Positions 18,354-29,445 are shown, numbered from the stretch's first letter. The stretch: DNA of 64,000 nt from Alteriqipengyuania bathyomarina_B (GCF_038594605.1 NZ_JBCFZM010000002.1:1-64000), one strand, 5' to 3'. Notes: generated from the letters alone by a model not told the origin. Numbers and translations: made by a program.

Positions 18354-18383
18354 TTGCGGAAACTGCGCTTCCAGCATTACGTA

Positions 18384-18418
18384 AGCCCCGGCGCCTCATT
18401 CGCAGGCGTCGGGGCTTT
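18384..18418 (+). terminator. rho-independent terminator of icd
   Basis: A 13-bp stem (18384-18396 with 18404-18416, one G-U pair), 7-base loop, short T run. Lies 30 bases after the icd stop. Confidence 0.85.
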
Positions 18419-18535
18419 CTGTAGGCGGGCGGTCAACCCCATGGCGAATATTCCCGCCGAGCCTTGCGCCCAAACTCATCCCAGGCAGTTCGGAACCGCG
18501 CGGCACTTTTGAAGCCTTTCCTTGTTCAGGCACTA

Positions 18536-20227
18536 GTGCCTATTGCACCCGATTTTACAGGAGACGATCCGATCGCCACTACCGCCAAGACCAAGGCCCG
18601 GCTCGAAGTCCGCCAGGCGAAGCTCAACGATGTGCGCGCGATCGCGGATCTGGTGCGGCGCGCCTATGTCGATCTTCCACCCTACACGCTGGGCGAGATC
18701 CGCGGGCAGTTGAACAATTACCGTGAAGGCTGTTTCGTCGCCAAGCTGGACGGCGAGATCGTCGGTTACTGCGCGTCGATGCGGCTGAAAGCCAATGTGG
18801 CGCTATCGGACCACACCTGGGACGAGGTGACCGGCAACGGTTTCGGATCGCGCCACGACCCGACCGGCGACTGGCTCTACGGCTACGAGATGTGCGTCGA
18901 TCCGAAGGTGCGTGGGACGCGCCTTGGACGGCGCCTCTACGAGGAACGCCGGTCGCTTGCCGAGCGGCTCGACCTTGCAGGCATTGTCTTCGGAGGCCGG
19001 ATGCCCGGGCTGGCGAACGCCATGCGCCGCAAGCGCAATAATGCCGAGGGGCCGCAGGATTACCTCGACAAGGTAATCGACAACAAGATCCACGACCCCG
19101 TGCTACGCTTCCAGCTCGCCAACGGGTTCGAGCCGCAAGGCATTCTTGAAAACTACCTGCCCGAAGACAAGAAATCGAAGGCCTTCGCGGTCAAGATGGT
19201 CTGGCGCAATCCATATGTGGACGCCGACGCGCCGCGCAAGCACCGCCTGCCGCGCGATGTCGAAAGCGTCCGGATCGCAACCTGCCAGTTGCAGGCACGC
19301 GCGGTTTCCGGGTTCGACGAGTTCATGCGTCACGTCGAATATTTCGTCGACGTCGCAGCGGACTACGAAAGCGATTTCATCCTCTTCCCCGAGCTGTTCA
19401 CTTTGATGCTGCTGAGCGCGGAGGAAAAGGAACTGAGCCCGATGGAAGCGATCGAGGCGCTGAGCGACTATACCCCGAAAATTCGCCAGAAACTCTCAGA
19501 ACTGGCGCTCAGCTACAACATCAACATCATCGGTGGCTCGCACCCGACGCGGATGGACGATGGCGACATCCACAACGTCGCCTATGTCTGCCTGCGCGAC
19601 GGATCGATCCACGCGCAGGAGAAGATCCACCCCACCCCCAACGAAGCCTACTGGTGGAACATCAAGGGCGGCGACAGCATCGACGCCATCCCGACCGATT
19701 GCGGCCCGATCGGCGTGCTGATCTGTTACGATAGCGAATTTCCCGAGCTTGCCCGCCGACTGGTCGACGAAGGCGCGCGGATCATCTTCGTGCCATTCTG
19801 CACCGACAGCCGCCAAGGCTACATGCGTGTGCGCTATTGCGCGCAGGCCCGCGCGATCGAGAACCAGTGCTTCACCGTGCTCAGCGGGAATGTCGGCAAC
19901 CTGCCCAACGTCGCAAACATGGATATCCAGTACGCCCAGAGCTGCATCCTGACGCCCTGCGACTTCCCCTTCGCGCGCGACGGCATTGCTGCCGAGGCGA
20001 GCGAGAATGTGGAAACGCTGACCATCAGCGACGTGAATTTGGCGGATCTCAGCTGGGCGCGTGCCGAGGGCACGGTGCGCAACCTCGCGGATCGCCGCTT
20101 CGATCTTTATCAGATCGAGTGGGACAAGCGCGTTGGCCAGGTCTCCCCCCGCATCGGCGAGGACGAGTTCGAAGCAGCAGGCCAGGACAGCAAGCCGGTC
20201 GGTCCCAAATCTCCGGGTGGTGGCTAA
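18536..20227 (+). CDS. GNAT acetyltransferase-nitrilase fusion (carbon-nitrogen hydrolase)
   Basis: A two-domain protein. The N-terminal about 190 residues are a GNAT-like N-acyltransferase (VRGTRLGRRLYEE is the acetyl-CoA loop). The C-terminal about 290 residues are a nitrilase-superfamily amidohydrolase with the complete triad: Glu in FPELF, Lys in QEKIHPTPNE, Cys in LICYDSEFPE. The fusion is widespread; the substrate is unknown. The start is uncertain. GTG 18536 is in frame, yet the best ribosome-binding site (AGGAGA at 18559-18564) precedes an ATC at 18572, where the family's usual N-terminus would begin. Confidence 0.85.
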   Translation: MPIAPDFTGDDPIATTAKTKARLEVRQAKLNDVRAIADLVRRAYVDLPPYTLGEIRGQLNNYREGCFVAKLDGEIVGYCASMRLKANVALSDHTWDEVTGNGFGSRHDPTGDWLYGYEMCVDPKVRGTRLGRRLYEERRSLAERLDLAGIVFGGRMPGLANAMRRKRNNAEGPQDYLDKVIDNKIHDPVLRFQLANGFEPQGILENYLPEDKKSKAFAVKMVWRNPYVDADAPRKHRLPRDVESVRIATCQLQARAVSGFDEFMRHVEYFVDVAADYESDFILFPELFTLMLLSAEEKELSPMEAIEALSDYTPKIRQKLSELALSYNINIIGGSHPTRMDDGDIHNVAYVCLRDGSIHAQEKIHPTPNEAYWWNIKGGDSIDAIPTDCGPIGVLICYDSEFPELARRLVDEGARIIFVPFCTDSRQGYMRVRYCAQARAIENQCFTVLSGNVGNLPNVANMDIQYAQSCILTPCDFPFARDGIAAEASENVETLTISDVNLADLSWARAEGTVRNLADRRFDLYQIEWDKRVGQVSPRIGEDEFEAAGQDSKPVGPKSPGGG

Positions 20228-20289
20228 CGCCGCACAATTAATGCGCCTGCGCCCCTTCATTGCGGGCGCAAGCTTGCTAAGGTTTCAGC

Positions 20290-22080
20290 GTGGCGGGTGA
20301 ACTTGAACCGACAACAGCGATTTCGGATGCGCTGGTGATCCTGGGCGCGGCGGGGATTGTGATCCCGCTGTTCGCTCGGTTTCGCATTACACCCGTCATC
20401 GGCTTTCTGCTCATCGGGATTCTCGTCGGGCCTTACGGCCTTGGCGCGCTGACGCCCGAAGTGGCGTGGCTCACCCATGTCACGATATCCGAACCGGACT
20501 CGCTCGACATCTTCGCCGAGTTCGGGATTATCCTGCTGCTGTTCACCATCGGGCTGGAATTATCGTTCAACCGGCTGTGGCAGATGCGCAAGCTGGTGTT
20601 CGGTCTCGGCGCGCTGGAATTGCTCATCATCGGTTCGTCCATCGCGATGGTGCTTGCGATGATGGGGCAGTACTGGACCGGTGCGATGGCGCTGGGCCTC
20701 GCGCTCGCCCTGTCCTCCACTGCCATCGTGTTGCCGATTTCAGGCACTGCGTCTCCGGTCGGCAAGGCCGCGCTCTCGATGCTGTTGTTCGAGGATATCG
20801 CGATCGTTCCGATCATCTTCATGCTCGGCGCGCTGGCACCCTATGCGCAGGCTGACGGACTGACCGGCATCTGGACCACCTTGTGGCAGGGCGCTGCGGT
20901 GATCGCGGTGCTGCTGATCGCGGGCCGCTATGTCCTGCCGATCCTCTTCGCGCAGGCCGCCCGTACCAAGAGCCCCGAGGTATTCCTCGCCGCGACGCTG
21001 GTGGTTGTGATCGGCGCCAGCCTTGCGACAGGGGTCACCGGGCTCTCGCCCATCGTCGGCGCACTGATCGCCGGACTATTGATTGCGGAAACCGATTTCC
21101 ACGGCGAGGTCGAGGCGATAATCGAACCCTTCAAGGGCCTTGCGCTGGGTATCTTCCTCATCACCATCGGGATGAGCATCGATCTGGAGGCGCTGAGCGA
21201 CAATCTCGGCATCATCCTCAGCGCGGTCGTGCTGGTCCTGACCTTCAAGGCCGTGGTGACTGGCGTGCTGCTTCGGATGATGGGCGCGCGGCGTAACACC
21301 GCGACCGAAACGGGCATCCTGATGGCGAGCCCGTCGGAAACCACCCTGATCGTGCTGTCCGCCGCCAGCTCGGCAATGTTGATCCAGCCCGGCACGACCC
21401 AATTCTGGCAGATCGTAACCGCAATCGGCCTGACCGTGACCCCGTTGCTGGCGCTTGTGGGCAGGTCGGTGGCGCGCCGGGTGGATCCGGTGCCCGATCC
21501 CACGCAAGACGAATCCGCGCCGGTGGGCCGGGTCATCGTGGTCGGCGGGGGGCGTGTCGGCCGCTTGGTGGTCGATATGCTGCGCGTTCACGACAAGCCC
21601 TACGTGGCCATCGAATCCGACGCCGACCTGGTGATGCAGAACAAGCGCGCCGGCTACAACGTTATCTATGGCAACGCCGCGCGGCTCGAGAACCTTCAGG
21701 CGTTGCGGGTACAGGATGCGTCGGCGATCGTGCTGACGATGGATGCTCCGGTGCTTGTCCAGCGGCTGGTGGCGCGCCTTCGCAAAGCCTATCCGGACTT
21801 GCTGATCGTCAGCCGCGCGCGCGACGCCGCGCACGCCGCTGCGCTCTATCAGGCAGGCGCCAGCCATGCGGTGCCCGAAACGCTCGAAAGTTCGCTCCAG
21901 CTATCCGAAGCGGTGCTGGTCGATATCGGTGTCGCGATGGGCCCGGTGATTGCCTCGATCCACGAAAAGCGGGACGAGATGCGCGTGCAGATACAGACCG
22001 ATGGCGCACTGGAACATGCGCCCAAACTTCGCACCAGCACGGCATCGCCCAGCACGTCAGCAGCCGCACCTGCCGATTAG
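20290..22080 (+). CDS. KefB/YbaL-type cation:proton antiporter
   Basis: A 596-aa monovalent cation:proton antiporter-2 family protein. The first about 400 residues form around 12 membrane segments, including LLLFTIGLEL and LSSTAIVLP typical of KefB/KefC. A cytoplasmic TrkA-N (RCK) domain follows with the nucleotide-binding loop VGGGRVGRLV near residue 415. It probably exports K+ in exchange for H+ under control of a bound nucleotide. The start is GTG 20290. No KefG/KefF ancillary gene is adjacent. Confidence 0.88.
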   Translation: MAGELEPTTAISDALVILGAAGIVIPLFARFRITPVIGFLLIGILVGPYGLGALTPEVAWLTHVTISEPDSLDIFAEFGIILLLFTIGLELSFNRLWQMRKLVFGLGALELLIIGSSIAMVLAMMGQYWTGAMALGLALALSSTAIVLPISGTASPVGKAALSMLLFEDIAIVPIIFMLGALAPYAQADGLTGIWTTLWQGAAVIAVLLIAGRYVLPILFAQAARTKSPEVFLAATLVVVIGASLATGVTGLSPIVGALIAGLLIAETDFHGEVEAIIEPFKGLALGIFLITIGMSIDLEALSDNLGIILSAVVLVLTFKAVVTGVLLRMMGARRNTATETGILMASPSETTLIVLSAASSAMLIQPGTTQFWQIVTAIGLTVTPLLALVGRSVARRVDPVPDPTQDESAPVGRVIVVGGGRVGRLVVDMLRVHDKPYVAIESDADLVMQNKRAGYNVIYGNAARLENLQALRVQDASAIVLTMDAPVLVQRLVARLRKAYPDLLIVSRARDAAHAAALYQAGASHAVPETLESSLQLSEAVLVDIGVAMGPVIASIHEKRDEMRVQIQTDGALEHAPKLRTSTASPSTSAAAPAD

Positions 22081-22143
22081 TACCGACGTCGTTCTCGGAC
22101 CTTCTGCCCTGCCCAATCATTGGTAAGGAAAGGAGAAAATCTT

Positions 22144-22332
22144 ATGTCCGATATCGATCCGACCAAGCCGATTCCCAATGACGAGAAGTTCAAGCCGCAA
22201 AATGTCGAAGGCAATGGCAAGATGAAGCCGTCTGCGCGACGCGATGCTGCGAAGCCCGCCGACACGGATGGCCAGGGCCTCAACCGGGGCAGCGAGGCCG
22301 ATGCCCGGCGTGCGGGCAGCGGCGCGCGCTAA
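22144..22332 (+). CDS. small hydrophilic protein of unknown function
   Basis: A 62-aa protein with no hydrophobic segment, rich in Lys, Asp, Pro and Gly, likely disordered. ATG 22144 is preceded by AAAGGAGA at good spacing, which is the main support for expression. It lies 63 bases after the antiporter and is convergent with alaS. No family is recognised. Confidence 0.65.
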   Translation: MSDIDPTKPIPNDEKFKPQNVEGNGKMKPSARRDAAKPADTDGQGLNRGSEADARRAGSGAR

Positions 22333-22341
22333 TCGCCCCCA

Positions 22342-22357
22342 CGGCGTCTAGACGCCG
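22342..22357. terminator. perfect 16-base palindrome at the alaS stop
   Basis: CGGCGTCTAGACGCCG spans the alaS stop codon and lies between convergent genes. It could form a short GC stem that aids termination, but there is no T run on either strand, so rho-independent termination is not supported. Weak call. Confidence 0.3.
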
Positions 22358-25014
22358 ACTGCTTCGCGCATAGCATTGCGAACAGCATCCAGAGCGGCCT
22401 CGGCGTTTTGTGCGTCGGGGCCGCCGCCTTGTGCCATGTCGGGACGCCCGCCGCCACCTTTCCCGCCCAGTTCGGCCACTCCGGCACGCACCAGATCGAC
22501 AGCGCTGAAACGTTCGGTCAGATCGTCCGTGACTGCGACGGCAAATGCCGCCTTGCCTTCATTGGTCGCACAGATTGCTGCCACGCCCGTGCCGATCCGC
22601 TGCTTCGCTTCGTCGAGCAGAGGCCGTAGTTCCTTGGGGTCGAGCCCTTCGACGATCTGCCCAGAGAATGCGACATCGCCGACCTTCTCGACCGCCGAAG
22701 GCGACGCGGTGCCCCCACCGCCGCCCAGAGCAAGTTGCTTCTTCGCAGTGGCGAGATCCCGCTCGAGCTGCTTGCGCTCTTCCAAGAGCGCCTGAACCCG
22801 TGTCGCGACATCCTCCGGCGTCGTGCGCAGCGCCGAGGCGGCAGACTTCAGTGCTTCGTCGCGTTCGACCAGCCAGATACGCGCCGCTTCGCCGGTCAGT
22901 GCTTCGATCCGGCGAACGCCGGAACTGACAGCACTTTCGCTGACGATCCGGAACAGCTGGATATCGCCTGTCGCCTCGACGTGCGTGCCGCCGCACAGCT
23001 CGACCGAATAGTTGCGGCCTTCGTCACTGGCACGACCCATCGACAAGACGCGCACCTCGTCGCCGTATTTTTCGCCAAATAGTGCAAGTGCACCGGCCTC
23101 GACTGCCTCGTCAGGCGACATCAACCGCGTGCCTACTGTTTCGTTAGCACGGATTTCCGCATTCACCTCGGCCTCGACCGCAGCAATATCCGCTGCCGTC
23201 AGCGGTGCAGGGTGGGAAAAGTCGAAACGCAGCCGGTCTTCGGCAACCAGCGACCCTTTCTGCGTGACATGCTCGCCGAGGCGGTTGCGCAGTGCCGCAT
23301 GAACGAGATGGGTGGCCGAATGGTTTGCGCGGATGCGGTCGCGCCGATCCGCGTTGATCGACATCCGCACTTCGTCACCTACCCGCACTTCTCCGGCCTC
23401 GACCGTGGCGTGATGGGTATGCAGGCGACCAAGCGGTTTGCCCGTGTCCCGCACCGCGATCCGCAGGCCCTCATGCGTCGAGATCGTTCCGCTGTCGCCC
23501 GACTGGCCGCCGCTCTCGCCATAGAAGGGCGTCTGGTTGGTGAGGATGGTTACCTCGTCGCCGGCGGCGGCAGACGCAATCTCCGCGCCATCCTTGACGA
23601 TGGCGATGACCCGCCCCTCACCCTGGGTGGCGGTATATCCGGTAAACTCGGTCGCCCCCTCGCGTTCCGCGATCGCGAACCAGACCTCGCTGTCGGTCGC
23701 TTCGCCACTGCCTTTCCAAGCTGCGCGCGCCGCCTGGCGCTGGTTGGCCATTGCTGCGTCGAAGCCTTCGCGGTCGACCGAGATGCCCTGAGCACGCAGC
23801 GCGTCTTCGGTAAGGTCGTACGGGAAGCCGTAGGTGTCGTAGAGTTTGAAGGCGACCTCGCCGTCCAGTTCGTCGCCCGCGCCAAGCGACTGCGTCGCGT
23901 CATCGAGCAGGCGAAGCCCTTTGTCGAGGGTTTCGCGAAACCGCGTCTCTTCACGCTCGAGCGTTTCTTCGATCAGCGTCTGGCCGCGAACGAGTTCAGG
24001 GTAAGCCTGGCCCATCTCGCCGACAAGCGTCGGCACGAGGCGATGCATCAAGGGCGTTTGCGCGCCGAGCAAGTGGGAATGGCGCATCGCGCGGCGCATA
24101 ATCCGGCGCAGGACATAGCCGCGGCCTTCGTTCGAGGGCAGCACCCCGTCGGCGATCAGAAATCCGGTTGCGCGCAGGTGATCGGCGATAATCCGGTGGC
24201 TCGCAATGGTCGCGTCGGTGGCGGCTTCATGCAGCTGCGATTCGGCCGCGTCGATCAGGGTCCTGAAGGTATCGGTGTCGTAGTTGTTATGGACGCCCTG
24301 CAGGACGGCGGAGATCCGCTCGAGCCCCATTCCGGTGTCGATGTTACGGTTGGGAAGTTCGCCGACGATCTCTCCGCCCCGTTGTTCGTTCTGCATGAAC
24401 ACGAGGTTCCATATCTCCACGAACCGATCGCCATCCTCGTCGGGTGACCCCGGAGGGCCGCCGGGGATGTGATCACCGTGATCCCAGAAGATTTCCGAAC
24501 ACGGGCCGCATGGGCCATCATCGCCCATTGCCCAGAAGTTATCCTTGGTCGCAATGCGAATGATGCGATCTTCCGGCAAGCCGGCGATCTTTTTCCAGAG
24601 CGCGAAAGCCTCGTCGTCGGTGTGGTAGACCGTCGCAAGCAGCCGGTCCGGGTCGAGGCCGAACTCTTTGGTCAGCAGCGTCCAGGCCTGCTCGATCGCC
24701 TGTTCCTTGAAATAGTCGCCGAACGAGAAGTTGCCGAGCATTTCGAAGAAGGTGTGGTGCCGGGCCGTATAGCCGACATTGTCGAGATCGTTGTGCTTGC
24801 CGCCAGCGCGCACGCATTTCTGCGCGCTCACGGCGCGCGGCGAAGGCGGGGTTTCCAATCCGGTGAACACGTTCTTGAACGGGACCATGCCGGCGTTGAC
24901 GAACATCAGGCTCGGGTCGTTGTGCGGAACCAGTGGGGCGGAGGCCACGCGGGCATGGCCCTTCTCTTCGAAGAATTCGAGGAAAGTCCGGCGGATATCG
25001 TTGGTGCTCGTCAT
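22348..25014 (-). CDS. alaS: alanine-tRNA ligase
   Basis: An 888-aa class II synthetase: aminoacylation domain at the N-terminus (FFEEKGH, NAGMVPFK), editing domain with the zinc/editing motif SATHLVHAAL and CGGTHVEATG, and a C-terminal oligomerisation/C-Ala domain ending in the GGRPDMAQGG segment. It charges tRNA-Ala in the cytoplasm and clears Ser- and Gly-tRNA-Ala. ATG 25014 begins at the conserved MTSTNDIR start; the open frame further upstream is non-coding. It lies downstream of recA on the same strand but is separated by a terminator. Confidence 0.97.
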   Translation of the reverse strand: MTSTNDIRRTFLEFFEEKGHARVASAPLVPHNDPSLMFVNAGMVPFKNVFTGLETPPSPRAVSAQKCVRAGGKHNDLDNVGYTARHHTFFEMLGNFSFGDYFKEQAIEQAWTLLTKEFGLDPDRLLATVYHTDDEAFALWKKIAGLPEDRIIRIATKDNFWAMGDDGPCGPCSEIFWDHGDHIPGGPPGSPDEDGDRFVEIWNLVFMQNEQRGGEIVGELPNRNIDTGMGLERISAVLQGVHNNYDTDTFRTLIDAAESQLHEAATDATIASHRIIADHLRATGFLIADGVLPSNEGRGYVLRRIMRRAMRHSHLLGAQTPLMHRLVPTLVGEMGQAYPELVRGQTLIEETLEREETRFRETLDKGLRLLDDATQSLGAGDELDGEVAFKLYDTYGFPYDLTEDALRAQGISVDREGFDAAMANQRQAARAAWKGSGEATDSEVWFAIAEREGATEFTGYTATQGEGRVIAIVKDGAEIASAAAGDEVTILTNQTPFYGESGGQSGDSGTISTHEGLRIAVRDTGKPLGRLHTHHATVEAGEVRVGDEVRMSINADRRDRIRANHSATHLVHAALRNRLGEHVTQKGSLVAEDRLRFDFSHPAPLTAADIAAVEAEVNAEIRANETVGTRLMSPDEAVEAGALALFGEKYGDEVRVLSMGRASDEGRNYSVELCGGTHVEATGDIQLFRIVSESAVSSGVRRIEALTGEAARIWLVERDEALKSAASALRTTPEDVATRVQALLEERKQLERDLATAKKQLALGGGGGTASPSAVEKVGDVAFSGQIVEGLDPKELRPLLDEAKQRIGTGVAAICATNEGKAAFAVAVTDDLTERFSAVDLVRAGVAELGGKGGGGRPDMAQGGGPDAQNAEAALDAVRNAMREAVGV

Positions 25015-25101
25015 AGGGTGCGAGTTAGGCAAGAACCGCCGGATCGACAAGCGTTCGCGCGCATTACCTCGCGGTTCGCCCGCAGTCGCAGCAGACAACG
25101 G

Positions 25102-25146
25102 AAAAGCCGGCCGCGATGCCTCCTGAAAGGAGCTTTCGCGACCGGC
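25102..25146 (-). terminator. terminator of recA
   Basis: An 11-bp outer stem (25106-25116 with 25136-25146, one G-U pair) encloses an inner hairpin CTCC/GGAG. On the minus strand the stem is followed by TTTT (25102-25105). Lies 50 bases past the recA stop and upstream of alaS. Confidence 0.8.
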
Positions 25147-25195
25147 CATCCGGGTTTCCGGGCACTGTCTTCGCACCCGCTTGAGAAGAAAGCGA

Positions 25196-26257
<1,062 letters not shown>

Positions 26258-26334
26258 CGCACGCTCTCCTTCAGGTTCCTAGGGGGGCGATCCCCTTATC
26301 GACATGAGCAGCTTGTACTGCGTATGTTCCGAAA

Positions 26335-26349
26335 GAACAAGTGGGGAAC
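26335..26349. promoter_or_regulatory. LexA-type SOS box upstream of recA
   Basis: GAAC, seven bases, GAAC on the plus strand (GTTC-N7-GTTC towards recA). It is 78 bases from the recA start, a normal operator position. A further GTTC at 26326-26329 makes an inverted pair with the first half-site. Confidence 0.85.
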
Positions 26350-26383
26350 GTGATTTTTCTCAAGAACCCGAAAAGCTAGGTTT

Positions 26384-28819
26384 TCAGGCGTTAGCGGCGC
26401 TCAGGACCTCGCCGACTTTGCGCGAGATCTGTTCCACGCTGAACGGCTTGGCGATGAAATGCATGTTATCGATGCTGATTTCGTTGCGCAGCGTTTCCTC
26501 GGCATAGCCCGACATGAACAGGATCGGGATGTCGGGCTTCAGTTTGCGGATCGCACGGGCCATCGCGGGCCCGTCCATCCCCGGCATGACGACGTCCGAC
26601 ACAACCAAATCGAACTCGCCTCCATTGGCGATTTCGGCCAGGCCATCCTCGCCATCGGGCTGCGCGGTGACCGTGAAGCCCGCGCGGACCAGCGCGCGTT
26701 CGGCGACGGCACGCACCATGTCCTCGTCTTCGACCAGCAGCACGCGTCCGCCGCTGGACCATGCGCGCGCTGGCTCCTCGGCTTCGCCGCGGCGCCCTGC
26801 TCCGGCGGCGGCCCCGTGGTGGACCGGCAGATAGATTGCAAAGAGCGCGCCTGCGCCCAGTCCGTCGGCGGGGCCGACATTCTCGGCATGGATGTAGCCG
26901 CCCGACTGGCGGATAATGCCGTAAACGGTCGACAGCCCCAGCCCCGTGCCCTTGCCCTGCTCCTTGGTGGTAAAGAAGGGATCGAAGATCTTGCCGATCA
27001 CCGTCGGGGGAATTCCGCCTCCGGTGTCGCGCACCAGCAGCGCGGTATATTCGCCCGGTGCCATATCGATCGCGTGGCTGCGGGTTTCCTTTACCGTCAC
27101 CTTGCGGGTCGACATCGCCAGCGTGCCCGTACCATCACCTTTGGCGGCCATCGCATCGCGCGCGTTGACCGCGAGGTTGACGATCACCTGTTCGAGCTGC
27201 CCCGGATCGGCGCGGACCGGGCCGAGATCGCGATCGTGCCGCACACGGAACTCGATCTTCTCGCCGAGCAGGCGCTTCAACAGCTGGCTCACCTCGGAGA
27301 CGACATCGGGCAGCTGGAGGACCTCGGGCCGCAGGGTCTGCTGGCGACTGAAGGCGAGCAGCTGTCGCGTAAGGCTCGCCGCCCGGTTCGAATTGGCGCG
27401 GATCTGCTGGATATCGTCGTAGTCGCTGTCGCCCGGCATGTGGCGCAGCAGCATCAGGTCGCAATAGCCGATGATCGCGGTCAGCACATTGTTGAAATCA
27501 TGCGCGACGCCGCCCGCCAGCTGGCCGATCGCCTGCATCTTGGTCGCCTGTGCCATCTGACGCTTCAGCTCGGTTTCCTCTTTCGAATCGGCCAGTGTCA
27601 GCAGCACCGCCGGCTCGCCCATCCCGCGCATACTGGCGAGGCCGACCGAAACGGGCTCTTCGGGCGAAGAGGCCAGCCGCACGGCGACATCCCCGCTCGC
27701 CAGCCCGCCCTTGCCGAACCGGCGCACGGCATCGGAAATCGCGCTCTTGTCCTCACGCACCACCAGGTCCGAGGGGAAAGTCGGCAGGCCCTTATCGGGC
27801 CGCCCGATGGCGCGCAGAAAGGACGGGTTGGCGAACAGGAAGCGACCGTCGCGGTCGGTCATCGCAAGGCCCAGCGGCAGCGCCTCGATCAGCTTTTCGA
27901 GCTTGGGCGTCGCATCGCCAGCGTGATTGTCGGCCAACGCGGCATGCGCCTCTATCAGCAGCATCAGCGAAGGCGCGTCCTGCGGGCCCGCCAGCCAGTC
28001 TTCGCCTGGATTGTTAAGTGAAACGTGGATCAGCTGGTACGGCTCTCCTTCGCGTCCCGCGCGGGCGAAGAAAATGCGCTCTCGCTCGTCGAGCCGCAGG
28101 AAATCGGCAAAGTCGCGGCCTGCCAACGTCGCAGTAGGATCGCCCGCCGCACATTCGGCAAAGGCGGGCGATGCCGCACGCACGACTCCTTCGGGCGAAA
28201 CCAGCGCCGCGACGACGCCCGCCCGGTCGAGCATCTTGCCCAGCGGCCCGGCGACCAACTGGCCCACATCAGTGGCGAGATCTTCGCTCGATTCGGGGCG
28301 GAAACGCCAAACGAGGTGGTCTTCGCCGCGCCCCGCGCGCTGCGCCTCGACCTCCCAGCGCAAGTCGTCTCTTCCCAGTGTCAGATGCGAGGCATGCGCG
28401 CGTCCTTCGCGCCACGCTTCGCGCGCGGTCTTCAACAGCGCTTCGTCCGCGTCCTCTTCGCTCAAGGCCAGATTGGGCGGTGCCTTCTCTACGCCGAAGC
28501 GTGAGGAAAACGCGGCGCTGGCGCACACCAGCCGGTTCGCGCGGTCGGTAATCGCGACCAGCACGCCGGGCTGATCGATCGCCGCGAGGGTCACGCTCCA
28601 GTCGGGCGGCGCGAGCGCGTCGACCTCGCTCCCGCGCGCTTTTCCGCGCAGAAGAACGAGCAGCGCCATCAGCGTGGCGAGCCCGCCAGCGTAAGCGGCA
28701 GTAAGGATCGGCAGCCCGCTCAGCAGCCAGACCGCGCCGATGCTGACAGCGAGCGCCAGCAGCAAGACGACCCAGCCGAGCGGCGTGCTGTTCTCGGCAG
28801 GCTCGGCAAAGGGGCTCAT
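26384..28819 (-). CDS. cckA: hybrid sensor histidine kinase CckA
   Basis: An 811-aa inner-membrane protein: two hydrophobic segments near the N-terminus (about residues 13-55), PAS-like sensor regions, a HisKA domain with phospho-acceptor His in GGVAHDFNN (about residue 440), an HATPase domain (NLAVNARDAM, TGLGLSTVYGI), and a C-terminal receiver with Asp in VVSDVVMPGMDG (about residue 743). This matches CckA, which through ChpT phosphorylates CtrA and CpdR. ATG 28819 overlaps the DUF2062 gene stop (ATGA). No chpT or ctrA is in the window. Confidence 0.93.
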   Translation of the reverse strand: MSPFAEPAENSTPLGWVVLLLALAVSIGAVWLLSGLPILTAAYAGGLATLMALLVLLRGKARGSEVDALAPPDWSVTLAAIDQPGVLVAITDRANRLVCASAAFSSRFGVEKAPPNLALSEEDADEALLKTAREAWREGRAHASHLTLGRDDLRWEVEAQRAGRGEDHLVWRFRPESSEDLATDVGQLVAGPLGKMLDRAGVVAALVSPEGVVRAASPAFAECAAGDPTATLAGRDFADFLRLDERERIFFARAGREGEPYQLIHVSLNNPGEDWLAGPQDAPSLMLLIEAHAALADNHAGDATPKLEKLIEALPLGLAMTDRDGRFLFANPSFLRAIGRPDKGLPTFPSDLVVREDKSAISDAVRRFGKGGLASGDVAVRLASSPEEPVSVGLASMRGMGEPAVLLTLADSKEETELKRQMAQATKMQAIGQLAGGVAHDFNNVLTAIIGYCDLMLLRHMPGDSDYDDIQQIRANSNRAASLTRQLLAFSRQQTLRPEVLQLPDVVSEVSQLLKRLLGEKIEFRVRHDRDLGPVRADPGQLEQVIVNLAVNARDAMAAKGDGTGTLAMSTRKVTVKETRSHAIDMAPGEYTALLVRDTGGGIPPTVIGKIFDPFFTTKEQGKGTGLGLSTVYGIIRQSGGYIHAENVGPADGLGAGALFAIYLPVHHGAAAGAGRRGEAEEPARAWSSGGRVLLVEDEDMVRAVAERALVRAGFTVTAQPDGEDGLAEIANGGEFDLVVSDVVMPGMDGPAMARAIRKLKPDIPILFMSGYAEETLRNEISIDNMHFIAKPFSVEQISRKVGEVLSAANA

Positions 28820-29445
28820 TCGCCCCCGCTTTCGTCCGCCATGCCATCTGCCGGAGCGTCGTCGACCCGTGCCTGGCGAGCCACCGCGAATCGCCTCAAC
28901 CGCCGCTTGCGCCGGCGGCCCATGGCAAACCGCCAGAACCACTTGGTCAGGAAATAGCCGAGGGGGGGGAAGATAGCGGCGAACAGCATGAAGCCGAGCA
29001 CGGTGGCCCCGGCGGCTTCGAACAATCCAGGGACGGACCACAGCGCCTGCGGCTGCATCAGCGCCTTGCTGGTTTCGGGTGCGAAGCTCAGCACCTTGTG
29101 GCCCGTGCGGTTGGCGGCCCAGAGCCAGAAGGGGAAGGTGAGCGGATTGGTGACCAGCGTCACTCCGCTCGCGATGGGGACATTGGCGCGCACGGTAAAG
29201 GCCATCACCAGCGCGAGGAAAATCTGCCCGACAGGGATGACGAAGCCCGCAAACAGGCCCAGCGCCACGCCGCGCGGCACGTTACGCCGGGTGAAGCGCC
29301 ATAATTCGGGGCTCAGGAAACGATGCGCGATGGGCTTGAGGAGGCGGTGGGTCGCCAGCCATTCGCGATCGGTATAGCGCCGCACATAGCCGAGCACGGC
29401 GGAGCGTGCGTTCGGCTTGTCGAGGCTGTCTGATCCCTGGCTCAT
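28816..29445 (-). CDS. DUF2062 membrane protein
   Basis: A 209-aa protein with three or four hydrophobic segments, the conserved NPLTFPFWLWAA turn of DUF2062, and a basic C-terminal tail. It is located in the inner membrane; molecular function is not established. The ATGA overlap with cckA indicates a shared transcript and translational coupling. Confidence 0.85.
   Translation of the reverse strand: MSQGSDSLDKPNARSAVLGYVRRYTDREWLATHRLLKPIAHRFLSPELWRFTRRNVPRGVALGLFAGFVIPVGQIFLALVMAFTVRANVPIASGVTLVTNPLTFPFWLWAANRTGHKVLSFAPETSKALMQPQALWSVPGLFEAAGATVLGFMLFAAIFPPLGYFLTKWFWRFAMGRRRKRRLRRFAVARQARVDDAPADGMADESGGE

Noticed and set aside
25014..25101. Leader gene or attenuator between recA and alaS
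   Set aside because: Apart from the recA terminator there is no start codon with a ribosome-binding site and no T-box-like element visible.
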